Shown: positions 1 through 8,553, counted from the stretch's first letter. The stretch is DNA of 64,000 bases from Psychrobacter sp. JCM 18902 (GCF_904846615.1 NZ_CAJHBK010000001.1:1984001-2048000), one strand, 5' to 3'. The notes: generated by a model from the letters alone, not told the origin. Program-made: numbers and translations.

Positions 1-2
1 GA

Positions 3-284
3 ATCGGTTACAGCCAAGAAGAAGCGGACATGCTAAGTGTTGCAGCTGCTGACTTTTCAGGTTTCATGATTCGCCAAAAACAACGCGGCTGGGCGGTCGA
101 AAGCCAAGCCATCTCGTTTTTTCAACAAGTTGACTTATTGATTCCTGAGACCAGCTTTGTGTTCTTATGGATTGATGGTTCAGGTTACGCCCTCATCATC
201 GATGGCGAGCCTTTAACTAATAGCCGCGCCTTTGTTGAGATGGTATGGGCATTGAAAACGTCGGGCTTAAGATTTCTTAGCTAA
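3..284 (+). CDS. C-terminal fragment of an unknown protein
   Basis: An open frame enters from the left edge and ends with TAA at 284; about 93 residues are visible. There is an in-frame ATG at 30, but the frame stays open upstream of it with similar composition, so I read this as the 3' end of a longer gene. The visible part is soluble, mixed alpha/beta in look, with a hydrophobic stretch (FVFLWIDGSGYALIIDG) and no cysteine or metal motif. I do not recognise the family. It points toward the terminator at 527-560. Confidence 0.55.
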   Translation: MGYSQEEADMLSVAAADFSGFMIRQKQRGWAVESQAISFFQQVDLLIPETSFVFLWIDGSGYALIIDGEPLTNSRAFVEMVWALKTSGLRFLS

Positions 285-526
285 TTCAACCAAACTACTT
301 GATATACCATTAAATATCAATATGACACGCTGCTGACCAGTGCGCTTATATCAAACTAAGCGCACTTCTTTCAATCTCTCACATCTGCTTTACTTTCAAT
401 ATCTTTTTTTCTTTCATCTTCTGCTGTAGCCGATTTAATACGATTTGTATACAAGGATAAGGTATTACAAATTGCACTTATCTTTTACGCATTATTAAGA
501 TGTGATATTCAAATAAACTATGAAAT

Positions 527-560
527 AAAAAAAAGACGCTATTTACAGCGTCTTTTTTGT
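527..560. terminator. Bidirectional intrinsic terminator
   Basis: A run of A, the arm GACGCT, a short loop, AGCGTC and a run of T. With A and T runs on either side it can stop transcripts from the left-edge gene (plus) and possibly from the HdeD-like gene (minus). Confidence 0.75.
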
Positions 561-567
561 TTGTTGC

Positions 568-675
568 TATAGTCAAGGAATTTTAGAATCGCTACAAGGC
601 GACCGACCGCAGATAGTATACTGAGTACATCTAGAGCGGGTAACACCGTAGCGGTTTAAAAATGCTCTGACTATA
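568..675. repeat. 108-bp dispersed element with terminal inverted repeats
   Basis: It starts TATAGTCA and ends TGACTATA. The outer 28 bases of the two ends are inverted repeats with 22 of 28 matches by hand. There is no open reading frame. It sits between a terminator and the end of the HdeD-like gene, a typical place for a non-autonomous miniature element. Its middle loosely resembles the repeats at 14034 and 59361 but it is not the same sequence. Confidence 0.6.
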
Positions 676-684
676 TAACTAAAC

Positions 685-1206
685 TTATATATTGCGCACC
701 ACAATTGATTGTATACGTGAATACATAATTAAGGATATGCCGTTAGATATCAACTCGACGGCTAACAGTATGCCAAGAATATACGTCGCTGACTGTGGAT
801 AACTGGTAAATATCATGATAGCCAATATAATCGAGAGCAGCCCTGAGAGTAATATTGGAACAAAAGCCACTGTTCGACGTAGACCGAAAGCAACAACAAC
901 TCTGACTATACCTGTTGCCATAAATAAAATAGCAATGACCATGGTCAAGGTTAATATGCCTTGCAACGGATCTTGTAATAATTCAATACCAATCAATACA
1001 CCAAGTACACCGCCGATGGCAGCCAGCACTTTTCCAGTGGTACTAGGTGCTCGGAACAAGGCAATAAACTGTAAAACACCCACTAAAAGGAAGATAAAAC
1101 CTGCTAACTGCTCAGCGGCCAAAGTGGCGCTAAGAGGATTAAAAAATGCAAAGATACCGCCAAGAATACTAATGATGCCAATGACTAACCATAATGTACG
1201 ATTCAT
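685..1206 (-). CDS. HdeD-like (DUF308) membrane protein
   Basis: A 173-residue protein that is almost entirely hydrophobic, with about six predicted membrane helices in three pairs, matching the HdeD/DUF308 family in length and pattern (an N-terminal helix with ILGGIFAFFNP, then repeated helix pairs with conserved glycines). E. coli HdeD is an inner-membrane protein linked to acid resistance at high cell density; here the role is inferred from family only. ATG start at 1206, no close upstream partner, monocistronic. The downstream side is followed by the 108-bp repeat and a bidirectional terminator. Confidence 0.75.
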   Translation of the reverse strand: MNRTLWLVIGIISILGGIFAFFNPLSATLAAEQLAGFIFLLVGVLQFIALFRAPSTTGKVLAAIGGVLGVLIGIELLQDPLQGILTLTMVIAILFMATGIVRVVVAFGLRRTVAFVPILLSGLLSIILAIMIFTSYPQSATYILGILLAVELISNGISLIMYSRIQSIVVRNI

Positions 1207-1331
1207 AAGACGACCTTATTTTACATTTAATAGAAAATAAATTATATCGCAAACCTTACCTTGTGTTGTATAACGGTAGTAATATCTTCGAGTAGTCCTG
1301 TTAATATCAGAGTGTGGGCATTGATTTGTGG

Positions 1332-1907
1332 TCACAAGCCTGCTAACTGATTGTTCCACTGTTGCCGCGTCATGTTATACAGTACATGCTCAGCCAGCCG
1401 ATGGTTAGGGTCAAGGGCTGGATGGTAGAAGTTGGCGCGGGTATCCATCATGCCAATACGCTCCATAATCAATTGCGAGCGCTTATTGATAACCGCTGTG
1501 AATGACACAACCTCATCGAGCGACAGCTCAGTAAAAGCGAAATTCAGCGCCGCACGTGCTGCCTCTGTAGCATAGCCCTGTCCCCAATAATCTTTATGTA
1601 GTCGCCATGCAATCTCGACAGCAGGGGCAAAAGACATATCTGCGTGGGTATCATTCAAGCCAACAAAACCGATAAAATCATCATATGTTTTGGTGCTATT
1701 TTTTAAACATACTGCCCAAAGTCCCCATCCTTGATTAGCGATAAGCTGCTGGCATTTACTAGCGATGATGTCACTTACTTTAGGCGTTAATAACTTGGGA
1801 AAATACTTCATTACCTCAGGATCAGCATTTATTTCAGCAAAAACAGCAAAGTCACTTGCTTGCCATTGCCTGAGATAAAGACGTTCTGTTTCTATCACAT
1901 TTATCAT
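1332..1907 (-). CDS. GNAT acetyltransferase, RimJ/RimL-like
   Basis: About 191 residues. It has the layout of the RimJ/RimL branch of GNAT enzymes: an N-terminal TERLYLRQWQASD start, then the acetyl-CoA loop around HKDYWGQGYATEAARAAL (Q/R-x-x-G-x-A pattern), and the later FTAVINKRSQLIMERIGM segment typical of this branch. The substrate cannot be told; members acetylate protein N-termini or small molecules. I chose the ATG at 1907; a GTG three codons upstream is also open and neither has a clear Shine-Dalgarno. It lies 31 bases behind mocA on the same strand and may be co-transcribed with the molybdenum operon without an obvious functional link. Confidence 0.8.
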   Translation of the reverse strand: MINVIETERLYLRQWQASDFAVFAEINADPEVMKYFPKLLTPKVSDIIASKCQQLIANQGWGLWAVCLKNSTKTYDDFIGFVGLNDTHADMSFAPAVEIAWRLHKDYWGQGYATEAARAALNFAFTELSLDEVVSFTAVINKRSQLIMERIGMMDTRANFYHPALDPNHRLAEHVLYNMTRQQWNNQLAGL

Positions 1908-1938
1908 TTTTATCACTTATGGATTGACACTATTAATA

Positions 1939-2688
1939 CTATTTAGCCAGCCAGCCTTTTTGCTTGGCATGAGCAAGTTGCTCAGGAGTATCGATATCAT
2001 AGCTCAGTTGATTATTAACAACGGTACTTATCTGACTGGGCGGCAAACCTCTAATTAAATAACGCAGCCCTTTATCGCCTACCAGCAATGCTTGCCACTC
2101 TCTGAGTAAATCACAATCAATCGTTAAAGGTAGTCCGATAATATTTTGCTTCAATGCAGTGGCAGCAGACGTTTCATTTAAATTCATATTATTTAAATGA
2201 AACGTCTGCTGCCAGCTACCATAAGCACTTGCCACTACAGACCGCTTATCTGCTAGCAGTTTTACTAAGTGCTGCTCATCGAGTAAAACTTGATCAACAC
2301 CCATAATGACGACGCGCTCGATTAATGAGCTTGTCAACTGCGTGACTGCCTCAATAGCCAAATCCAAACTATACGCCATACCTATTTCAGGCGTAGGATT
2401 TACGACCATTTGAATCATAGAGTACTGAAAAGCCAATTCATTCATCGCACTGGCTATTAATGGCTGATTATCAGGAATGACTATAATAATTGCTTGTGGT
2501 TTTGTAAAAAGTGCGAGTTTGGTCATGAAGCAAATTAAGGGTTCGCCATCTTTACACAGTAACTGTTTTGCTTGACCTAAACGCAGGCTCAGTCCACTGG
2601 CTAATATAATCACTGCATGATTTGAAAGATTTAAAGGATTTGTTGGCTTTAGATGAATAGGCATTGAAAGATATGAGTCGCTGCTCAT
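1939..2688 (-). CDS. mocA: Molybdenum cofactor cytidylyltransferase-like (MocA)
   Basis: 249 residues, NTP_transf_3 fold. The nucleotide-binding start is VIILASGLSLRLGQAKQLL (LAxGxSxRxGxxK pattern, around residues 26-46), followed by the metal-site region VVIMGVDQVLL and the late DIDTPEQL motif. MocA transfers CMP from CTP to molybdopterin to give the cytosine dinucleotide form used by enzymes such as PaoABC, which fits its place at the end of this operon. Its ATG overlaps the xdhC stop (ATGA). Odd feature: between ASAYGSW and the later LPLTID segment the chain carries an unusual Asn/Leu-rich insert (FHLNNMNLNETSAATALKQN) encoded by a perfect inverted repeat (2160-2214), where family members usually have a shorter stretch. 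Confidence 0.8.
   Translation of the reverse strand: MSSDSYLSMPIHLKPTNPLNLSNHAVIILASGLSLRLGQAKQLLCKDGEPLICFMTKLALFTKPQAIIIVIPDNQPLIASAMNELAFQYSMIQMVVNPTPEIGMAYSLDLAIEAVTQLTSSLIERVVIMGVDQVLLDEQHLVKLLADKRSVVASAYGSWQQTFHLNNMNLNETSAATALKQNIIGLPLTIDCDLLREWQALLVGDKGLRYLIRGLPPSQISTVVNNQLSYDIDTPEQLAHAKQKGWLAK
2160..2214. repeat. Perfect 24-bp inverted repeat inside mocA
   Basis: Bases 2160-2183 are the exact reverse complement of 2191-2214, with a 7-base loop. The arms begin TGGCAGCAGACG and run into ATTTAAAT. The element is in frame and does not break the gene. In RNA it would form a very stable hairpin within the coding region. Confidence 0.9.
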
Positions 2689-4079
2689 GATAAATTTATC
2701 GCGGCACGAGCACTTGTAGCAGTCGTCTCTATAGAATCAATATGCGTAGAAAATAGCGTTGTAAAGTTAGTGTTTGACAGATGAGTGTCTGAGTTTTCTG
2801 CTGATAGGTTTTGATTATGGACGACAGCATTGACTTGCGCCATGATACCCAGTGCTAAGGCTTCAGGACCATCTCCGCCCAGCTTATAACCAATCGGATA
2901 ATGCAGTTTTTTGATACCTAGATTTAAACTGGCAGGATTTGTAAACCTTGTACTAATTTCTTCGATTAAGCGCTCGGTACGGTAGCGTGGTCCTAGTTGT
3001 CCAAGATATTTATAGTGATTAGCATGCTCTAATAATACGCCAAGGCGAGCACGGTCTTGGCTGAGACTATGCGACATTAAAGCAATAGCGGCATTTTTAC
3101 TGAGTTTTAGTAAAGTGTCACTATCATCTAACGCCAGTACCATCACGCTATCTGCCTGAGGAAAACGCCGCTGCGTGGCATATTGCGCTCGACTGTCTAC
3201 CACTGTCACATGCCAATCTTGCAGCTTTGCCATCGTAACTAGCGGCATCACATCATTGCCAGCACCACAAATCAGCAAACGTATCTGTGGTTGTAGGCGC
3301 TGAATCAGCCATTCTGTGGCTAAATCGTCATTGTCATTGACATCTTTTACAATGACGTACTCAGCATTTTTATGGAGCAGTTTATATTCGGATAAACTTT
3401 CAACTGCATGGATAACTGTGCTTGAAGCATTAGATATCACTTTATCTGAATTATTAGCGTCGATAACGGTGAGTTTTCCTGACTTGATATAATTATCTAG
3501 GTTAAGACGCAAACCAATTTGAAGTTGAGAGTTTGGATTATTTTGGTTATTAAAATGGATTGTAGAGCGGATTAAAGTTGCTACCGTTACCGGCTGCTGA
3601 GACTGACGAACCTGACTGATGACATTTAACAAAGACATTGCTGTCACTAGCCTTTCAAACAACACATGTACGCGCCCATTACAGCCTAATCCAAAATTTA
3701 ACTCGTCCAGATCAATATCTTGTTCATCGTATTTATGATCTGTGCCCTTATTATCACTGCCTCTATTAAAATCAAAACCCTCTTCTAATACGCTTGCTGG
3801 CACATTACCATTTTCAGCATATTCGATATCGTCACCCGTTTGGTAAACTTGCACGTTTGCACCATTACGAGTGAGCCAGAAAGCACGTTTGATAATATGT
3901 GGCTCCAAGCAGCCGCCGCTAATCATCCCGACCGAACGACCATCTTCACAGATGAGCATCATCGCGCCTGCGCGGCGATAGGCTGACCCTTCGGTACGCA
4001 CGACGGTTGCTAATACCGCGTCAACATTTTGTTGCTGAGCCTCGCGTGCCAGCTTAAGAATATCAGCAATTTGATTCAT
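2685..4079 (-). CDS. xdhC: XdhC-family molybdenum-hydroxylase maturation factor
   Basis: 464 residues. The N-terminal XdhC domain shows TVVRTEGSAYRRAGAMM and SGGCLEPHI (residues about 26-65), with the conserved cysteine. The C-terminal Rossmann-type XdhC_C domain has LLICGAGNDVMPL, then VTVVDSR and LGQLGPRYRTERL. XdhC proteins bind the molybdenum cofactor, hold it for sulfuration and insert it into the apo-enzyme; the E. coli PaoD homologue sits in the same place behind paoABC. The protein is longer than the usual 300-380 residues because of an Asn/Asp-rich middle section (roughly residues 100-260) and a Ser/Thr/Asn-rich tail. It is 138 bases behind paoC with a terminator-like hairpin between, and overlaps mocA by four bases. 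Confidence 0.85.
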   Translation of the reverse strand: MNQIADILKLAREAQQQNVDAVLATVVRTEGSAYRRAGAMMLICEDGRSVGMISGGCLEPHIIKRAFWLTRNGANVQVYQTGDDIEYAENGNVPASVLEEGFDFNRGSDNKGTDHKYDEQDIDLDELNFGLGCNGRVHVLFERLVTAMSLLNVISQVRQSQQPVTVATLIRSTIHFNNQNNPNSQLQIGLRLNLDNYIKSGKLTVIDANNSDKVISNASSTVIHAVESLSEYKLLHKNAEYVIVKDVNDNDDLATEWLIQRLQPQIRLLICGAGNDVMPLVTMAKLQDWHVTVVDSRAQYATQRRFPQADSVMVLALDDSDTLLKLSKNAAIALMSHSLSQDRARLGVLLEHANHYKYLGQLGPRYRTERLIEEISTRFTNPASLNLGIKKLHYPIGYKLGGDGPEALALGIMAQVNAVVHNQNLSAENSDTHLSNTNFTTLFSTHIDSIETTATSARAAINLS

Positions 4080-4142
4080 AATGTCTCTTATATACTATCT
4101 ATCATTGATGTCTATATACGGTCTATATCCATCATGACCAAC

Positions 4143-4190
4143 TTATAAACCAGTTTATAAAACCCGCTAACGACTACAATTAGCGAGTTT
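4143..4190 (-). terminator. Hairpins and U tract between paoC and xdhC
   Basis: On the minus strand AACTCGCTAA pairs with TTAGCGGGTT (10 bp with one G-U pair, 9-base loop; 4161-4189) and is followed by TTTTATAAA. Next to it, 4143-4160 is a perfect palindrome, TTATAAAC-CA-GTTTATAA. The first has intrinsic-terminator form about 30 bases after the paoC stop, so it may attenuate read-through into xdhC-mocA. Confidence 0.55.
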
Positions 4191-4217
4191 ATATTGTCCA
4201 TCTATTTGACTAAAAAC

Positions 4218-6689
4218 CTACTCTGGTAGTTCATAAAGTAATTTGTCGAGGGTAATAGGAAAATTATAAACTCGTACACCCACGGCGTTGTACACGGCAT
4301 TAGCAATAGCAGCGGCAGCACCAGCAATCGCCGTTTCCCCAATACCTTTTATATGCATTGGATTGGTGTAAGGATCGTCCTCTTCTACCAAGATAACATC
4401 AAGCTGAGGAACATCCGCATTGACTGGGACATGGTATTCTGCAAGATTATGATTACATAGCCGACCGTCACGCTTATCGTGAATAACCTGCTCCATCAAT
4501 GCAGAACCAATACCAAATATCATACCGCCGTAGCACTGTGAGGTCGCGGTTTTGTGATTGAGGATACGCCCTGCTGCAAAGGCACCAGTCATACGTTTAA
4601 CGCGTATTTCACCAGTCACTCGGTGTACAGCGACCTCGGCAAAATTGGCACCAAATGACGCTTGGCGATGACTTTTTGCATTTTTACCCGGTGCAATTTG
4701 ACCTTTGGCACTGACTTTTTGGTCATCATATTGAGCGACGATATCGGCTAATGAATGAGTCTGGAAATTACTAAAGTCATATTCTTTCGATTCAGTTAGT
4801 GAGATTCCAGTTATTTCAGCTAACTTATCTTTTAAATCAGCCATTTTATCTACGATGTTATCGCTCAAACCTGCTACTTTTTCTTTTCCTGCTTCTATAA
4901 CGGTTTCTACCACTGTTTCTACCACTGTTTCTACAAAATTAGCATCATGCTCACCTATCTGCTTAATTTGACCGTTATCCAGCTGAATGGTGTCAGGGTA
5001 TAGACCGACTTTTTCTGCGATCATCTCACGTAGCTGCTGACAAGCAAGGTAAATACTACTGCCTGAACTGGCAGCGCCCATGCTCCCCCCTGAACCAACC
5101 GCAGGTGGCAAGCTGGTATCACCAAGTTTCATTTCAATATGATCTATTGGTAGCCCTAATAAATCCGCAGCGACCTGAGTAAATACGGTATAAGAACCTG
5201 TACCGATATCGGTCATGTCCGTCTCAATCACGGCTTTGACGCCCAGCGCTTTTGAGTTATCTATTTGCAGGGTCGCCCGTGCTTCTGATGGCGCTAAGCT
5301 GTTGCCGCGAGCTGCCGCTGCCATACCCATACCCATCCACCAATCACCTTCTAAGCGACTGGCAGGCTTAGCATTGCGTTGATTCCAGCCAAACTGTTCA
5401 GCTGCTTGATCGATACAAGCGATGAGCTTACGCGTGGAAAACGGGATACCTTTACTAGGATCTTGCTCAGGCTCATTACGACGGCGCAGCTCGACAGGGT
5501 CTAGGTTGAGTTGCTCTGCCAATTCATCCATCGCACACTCAAGGGCAATCTGCCCCACTGCTTCACCGGGGGCACGCATTGAGCCTGACAATACTTGGTT
5601 CATATCTACTTGCTGATAATTAACTCGGCGATTGTCACCGCGATACAGATAATGCGTAGAGAGCGCTGCTGGCTCAAAAAAGGCTTCTCCTGGCAAATTA
5701 CTAGAAACCGTCTCATGAATCATGGTGTCGATAATACCATCTTCACTACAGCCAATAGCAATGCGTTGACGCGTGTTTGAGCGTCTAATCGTTGCCTCCA
5801 TTACTTGCGGGCGCGTCATGGTAATTAACACGGGACGACCCAATTCTTTTGCGGCGAGTGCGGCGGCTATCGATTCTGGAGAAATCCCAAGCTTGCTACC
5901 AAACCCCCCACCGACATAACGAGCGATTAATTGCACATTATCTGCATCCAAATCCAATGCATCAACGATTTGCTTTTTGCACGAGGACAGCATCTGATTA
6001 GAGGAGTACATAATCAGCTTCTCACCTTCCCAGTGAGCAAGCGTTGCATGAGGCTCCATCGCTGCGCTGTTTTGACTTGGCGTATGATAAAAGCGATCAA
6101 GGGTTACTGCAGCATTTGCGAGGCTTTGTTCTGGATTACCCTTTTCTGAATTTTTATCCGAACCTTTTTTTTCATTAACATCATGAGCATTTGGCAGCTC
6201 TGTCGTAAAGTTCAATGCCGCCTGCTCAGTCTCATCCTCATAAGTCACTTTGAGCGCTTTTGCACCTTCGGTCGCCGCCTCAAACGTCTCGGCAATGACA
6301 ACCGCTATCGGCTGACCATGATAAAAAATCTCACTGACGCCTTGCTTAGGGGCTTTTTTTGCACCGCCCTGTTGGGCATTGCGTAAAAAATGCTCAGGAT
6401 CGGTCACCACTTTAATAATGTCAGGAATACCCTCTAAAGAGCGGCTATCAATTTTCTTGACCCGTCCTTTGGCAATCGTTGCGCTCACCAAGACACCATA
6501 GGCTTGATTGTCTAAATGAATCTCTGCCGTATAAGGTGCTTGACCGCTGACTTTCAATGACCCTTCAACACGGTTGATGGGCTTACCCACCAACTTGCTC
6601 GCTGTTTTATCAAAAAGTGATTCGACAGGCGCATTCATTATCATTTTTTTGGTCGGTTCTGACGAAAATACTGAGTCCAATAATGACAT
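4218..6689 (-). CDS. paoC: Aldehyde oxidoreductase, molybdenum-binding subunit (PaoC-like)
   Basis: 823 residues, xanthine-oxidase-family large subunit. It begins after a short lead with GKPINRVEGSLKVSGQAPYTAE, has the substrate/cofactor motifs YVGGGFGSKLG and GSMRAPGEAVG, GSGGSMGAASSGSS for the cofactor, and near the C-terminus GIGETAIAGAA carrying the catalytic glutamate. This subunit hydroxylates aldehydes or aromatic substrates at the molybdenum site; the exact substrate is unknown. E. coli PaoC is about 730 residues; the extra length here is largely a Val/Glu/Thr-rich and Lys-rich insert around residues 580-640 encoded partly by 12-bp repeats. ATG at 6689 is preceded by GGGAG inside the end of paoB, three bases after that gene stops. 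Confidence 0.88.
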   Translation of the reverse strand: MSLLDSVFSSEPTKKMIMNAPVESLFDKTASKLVGKPINRVEGSLKVSGQAPYTAEIHLDNQAYGVLVSATIAKGRVKKIDSRSLEGIPDIIKVVTDPEHFLRNAQQGGAKKAPKQGVSEIFYHGQPIAVVIAETFEAATEGAKALKVTYEDETEQAALNFTTELPNAHDVNEKKGSDKNSEKGNPEQSLANAAVTLDRFYHTPSQNSAAMEPHATLAHWEGEKLIMYSSNQMLSSCKKQIVDALDLDADNVQLIARYVGGGFGSKLGISPESIAAALAAKELGRPVLITMTRPQVMEATIRRSNTRQRIAIGCSEDGIIDTMIHETVSSNLPGEAFFEPAALSTHYLYRGDNRRVNYQQVDMNQVLSGSMRAPGEAVGQIALECAMDELAEQLNLDPVELRRRNEPEQDPSKGIPFSTRKLIACIDQAAEQFGWNQRNAKPASRLEGDWWMGMGMAAAARGNSLAPSEARATLQIDNSKALGVKAVIETDMTDIGTGSYTVFTQVAADLLGLPIDHIEMKLGDTSLPPAVGSGGSMGAASSGSSIYLACQQLREMIAEKVGLYPDTIQLDNGQIKQIGEHDANFVETVVETVVETVIEAGKEKVAGLSDNIVDKMADLKDKLAEITGISLTESKEYDFSNFQTHSLADIVAQYDDQKVSAKGQIAPGKNAKSHRQASFGANFAEVAVHRVTGEIRVKRMTGAFAAGRILNHKTATSQCYGGMIFGIGSALMEQVIHDKRDGRLCNHNLAEYHVPVNADVPQLDVILVEEDDPYTNPMHIKGIGETAIAGAAAAIANAVYNAVGVRVYNFPITLDKLLYELPE
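4903..4934. repeat. 12-bp tandem repeat in paoC
   Basis: The unit GTTTCTACCACT is present about 2.7 times in frame, coding a Val-Val-Glu-Thr repeat within the non-conserved insert of PaoC. It keeps the reading frame whatever the copy number. Confidence 0.8.
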
Positions 6690-6691
6690 GA

Positions 6692-7684
6692 TTATGCTCC
6701 CTTGCCCGCTAATGCGCGTTGAATAACTTGTTTGAGTAGACGACGAGTCAGCGGTATTTTAAAATCGTTTTGACCACTACCTTTAGCCTCTTTCAGTAAT
6801 AAGTCCGCTGCTTGTTTAATGATATTTTCGTTGCCATCAGTACCCATTAACAACGCCTCAACGGATTCGTTACGCCATGGTTCAGTACCAATACCGCCGA
6901 ATGCTAGGCGCACTGTGTCCAAACGCCCATTATCAGTCACGTCTATGATCGCTGCACAAGACACTAAGGCAAAAGCATAGGACGCGCGATCACGCACTTT
7001 GTCATAAGTGTGCATGCCTTTGATGGGCGCTGGCAACACAACATGAGTGATAAGCTCACCAGACTCTAAAACATTTTCGATATGTGGCGTGTCTTTTGGC
7101 AAACAATAAAAGTCTTTGATGGCAATTGTACGCATTGAACCATCCGTTTTTAACGTCTCAACAGTGGCATCTAATAAGCGCATCGCGACGGCCATATCAG
7201 ATGGATGTTGAGCAATACAGGACTCGCTAGTACCCAAAATTGCCAACGTACGATTTTCACCATTTATCGCTGGACAACCGGAACCTGGCTTGCGTTTATT
7301 GCAGGCGCTGTCTGTCTGATAAAAATAATAACAACGCGTACGTTGCAATAGATTACCGCCCGTCGTCGCTCTATTGCGCAATTGTCCCGTCGCACCTGCC
7401 AAAATCGCCCGTGATAACACTGGGTAATTGGCAATGACCTCAGGATGCGCCGCCAAGTCGCTATTGGTCACTAGCGTACCGATGCGTAGACCACCATCTG
7501 TAGTCTTCTCAATTTGAGCTAATGCTAAGCGAGTGATATCTACCAGCTTAACTGGCGTTTCAATCTCTAACTTCATCAAATCTAAAAGGTTGGTACCCCC
7601 TGCGATAAATGAGGCGTCTTTTACACTAGCAGATTGGGCTGCCTGCTCTGGCGCGGTAGCACGGCTATACTCGAAACGTTTCAT
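6692..7684 (-). CDS. paoB: Aldehyde oxidoreductase, FAD and 4Fe-4S subunit (PaoB-like)
   Basis: 330 residues. The FAD site is FIAGGTNLLDLMKLE (about residues 26-40) followed by TLVTNSDLAAHP and the second flavin loop ATTGGNLLQRTRC. It then has the extra cysteine loop (TRCYYFYQTDSACN, GSGCPAI, SESCIA) that defines the PaoB/HcrB type and binds an additional 4Fe-4S cluster between the FAD and the 2Fe-2S subunit. The C-terminal CO-dehydrogenase flavoprotein domain follows. It passes electrons from PaoA/PaoC to the acceptor. ATG at 7684 overlaps the paoA stop (ATGA) and has a perfect AGGAGG six bases upstream, so translation is coupled and strong. Confidence 0.88.
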   Translation of the reverse strand: MKRFEYSRATAPEQAAQSASVKDASFIAGGTNLLDLMKLEIETPVKLVDITRLALAQIEKTTDGGLRIGTLVTNSDLAAHPEVIANYPVLSRAILAGATGQLRNRATTGGNLLQRTRCYYFYQTDSACNKRKPGSGCPAINGENRTLAILGTSESCIAQHPSDMAVAMRLLDATVETLKTDGSMRTIAIKDFYCLPKDTPHIENVLESGELITHVVLPAPIKGMHTYDKVRDRASYAFALVSCAAIIDVTDNGRLDTVRLAFGGIGTEPWRNESVEALLMGTDGNENIIKQAADLLLKEAKGSGQNDFKIPLTRRLLKQVIQRALAGKGA

Positions 7685-8328
7685 GAGCGACCTCCTGACG
7701 TATTACTTATAGTGTTATGGTTCGTCGTTTGGCTTCCTAATTGCGCTTCACTAGGTGGTGGCGACCAAATACCCGTCACCTCTGATTTTTGTACTGCGTC
7801 AGTTTTAGATAAATCATTCATTTCATTTTCTAAAACTTGTGAAATGGCCTTAATAATATTGGGATAAGCAGAACAGCGGCAAATATTGCCACTCATACGC
7901 TCAGCGATTTCTTGTACCAGCAATCCATCAGGGTTTTGCAAATCTGTAGTGACATGACTGGGCCAGTTTTGTTTAATTTCATCGATCAGCGCTGTTGCTG
8001 AACAAATTTGCCCAGGGGTACAGTAACCACATTGAAACGCATCATTATCTTTAAAGGCTTGTTGCAACGCTGACAAGGATTCGGGCATGCCAATACCTTC
8101 GATCGTGGTAATGTCATCACCATCGTGCATAACTGCCAAGGTCAAACAGGCATTGACCCGACGCCCATTGATAAGTATGGTACAAGCGCCGCATTGACCA
8201 TGGTCACAGCCTTTTTTAGGCCCCGTAATTTTGAGGTGCTGGCGACAGACATCGAGTAAGGTCGTGCGTGAATCAAGATTGTCGAGCTGATAATCTTGCT
8301 TATTAATGGTTAAGTTCAAGGTAGACAT
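7681..8328 (-). CDS. paoA: Aldehyde oxidoreductase, 2Fe-2S subunit (PaoA-like)
   Basis: 215 residues from the ATG at 8328; an upstream in-frame TTG at 8355 is less likely. The plant-type ferredoxin domain has CDHGQCGACTILINGRRVNAC (Cys 41, 46, 49, 61) and the helical domain has CGYCTPGQIC and GNICRCSAY for the second 2Fe-2S cluster. It is the small electron-transfer subunit of the PaoABC-type enzyme and the first gene of the operon. Unlike E. coli PaoA there is no N-terminal twin-arginine signal: the protein starts directly with the ferredoxin fold, so the complex should be cytoplasmic. The C-terminus carries a Ser/Asn/Thr-rich extension after the last cluster. Confidence 0.88.
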   Translation of the reverse strand: MSTLNLTINKQDYQLDNLDSRTTLLDVCRQHLKITGPKKGCDHGQCGACTILINGRRVNACLTLAVMHDGDDITTIEGIGMPESLSALQQAFKDNDAFQCGYCTPGQICSATALIDEIKQNWPSHVTTDLQNPDGLLVQEIAERMSGNICRCSAYPNIIKAISQVLENEMNDLSKTDAVQKSEVTGIWSPPPSEAQLGSQTTNHNTISNTSGGRS

Positions 8329-8553
8329 GCTGGCTTCTCGCTGGCAGATAATCAAAAAAAATAGGGTTGAACGCTTCTTAAAAGTCGCGCCAATCGATTT
8401 ATTATGACTTATTAGAAATGTCGATTTGTTTTCACTTTGTAGTTATTACAGTGTAGTTTTTAATCTATGAAAACTTTACTCCTAACTATTTTATCTCGCT
8501 TATTCACTATCAATTTTATAAATGAAACTCAAAAACTCATTTTATTAGCAAAA

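Noticed and set aside
815-1240. 141-codon plus-strand frame opposite the HdeD-like gene
   Set aside because: The minus-strand protein has the regular helix pattern of a known family; the plus frame is rich in Pro, Thr and Asn without a fold.
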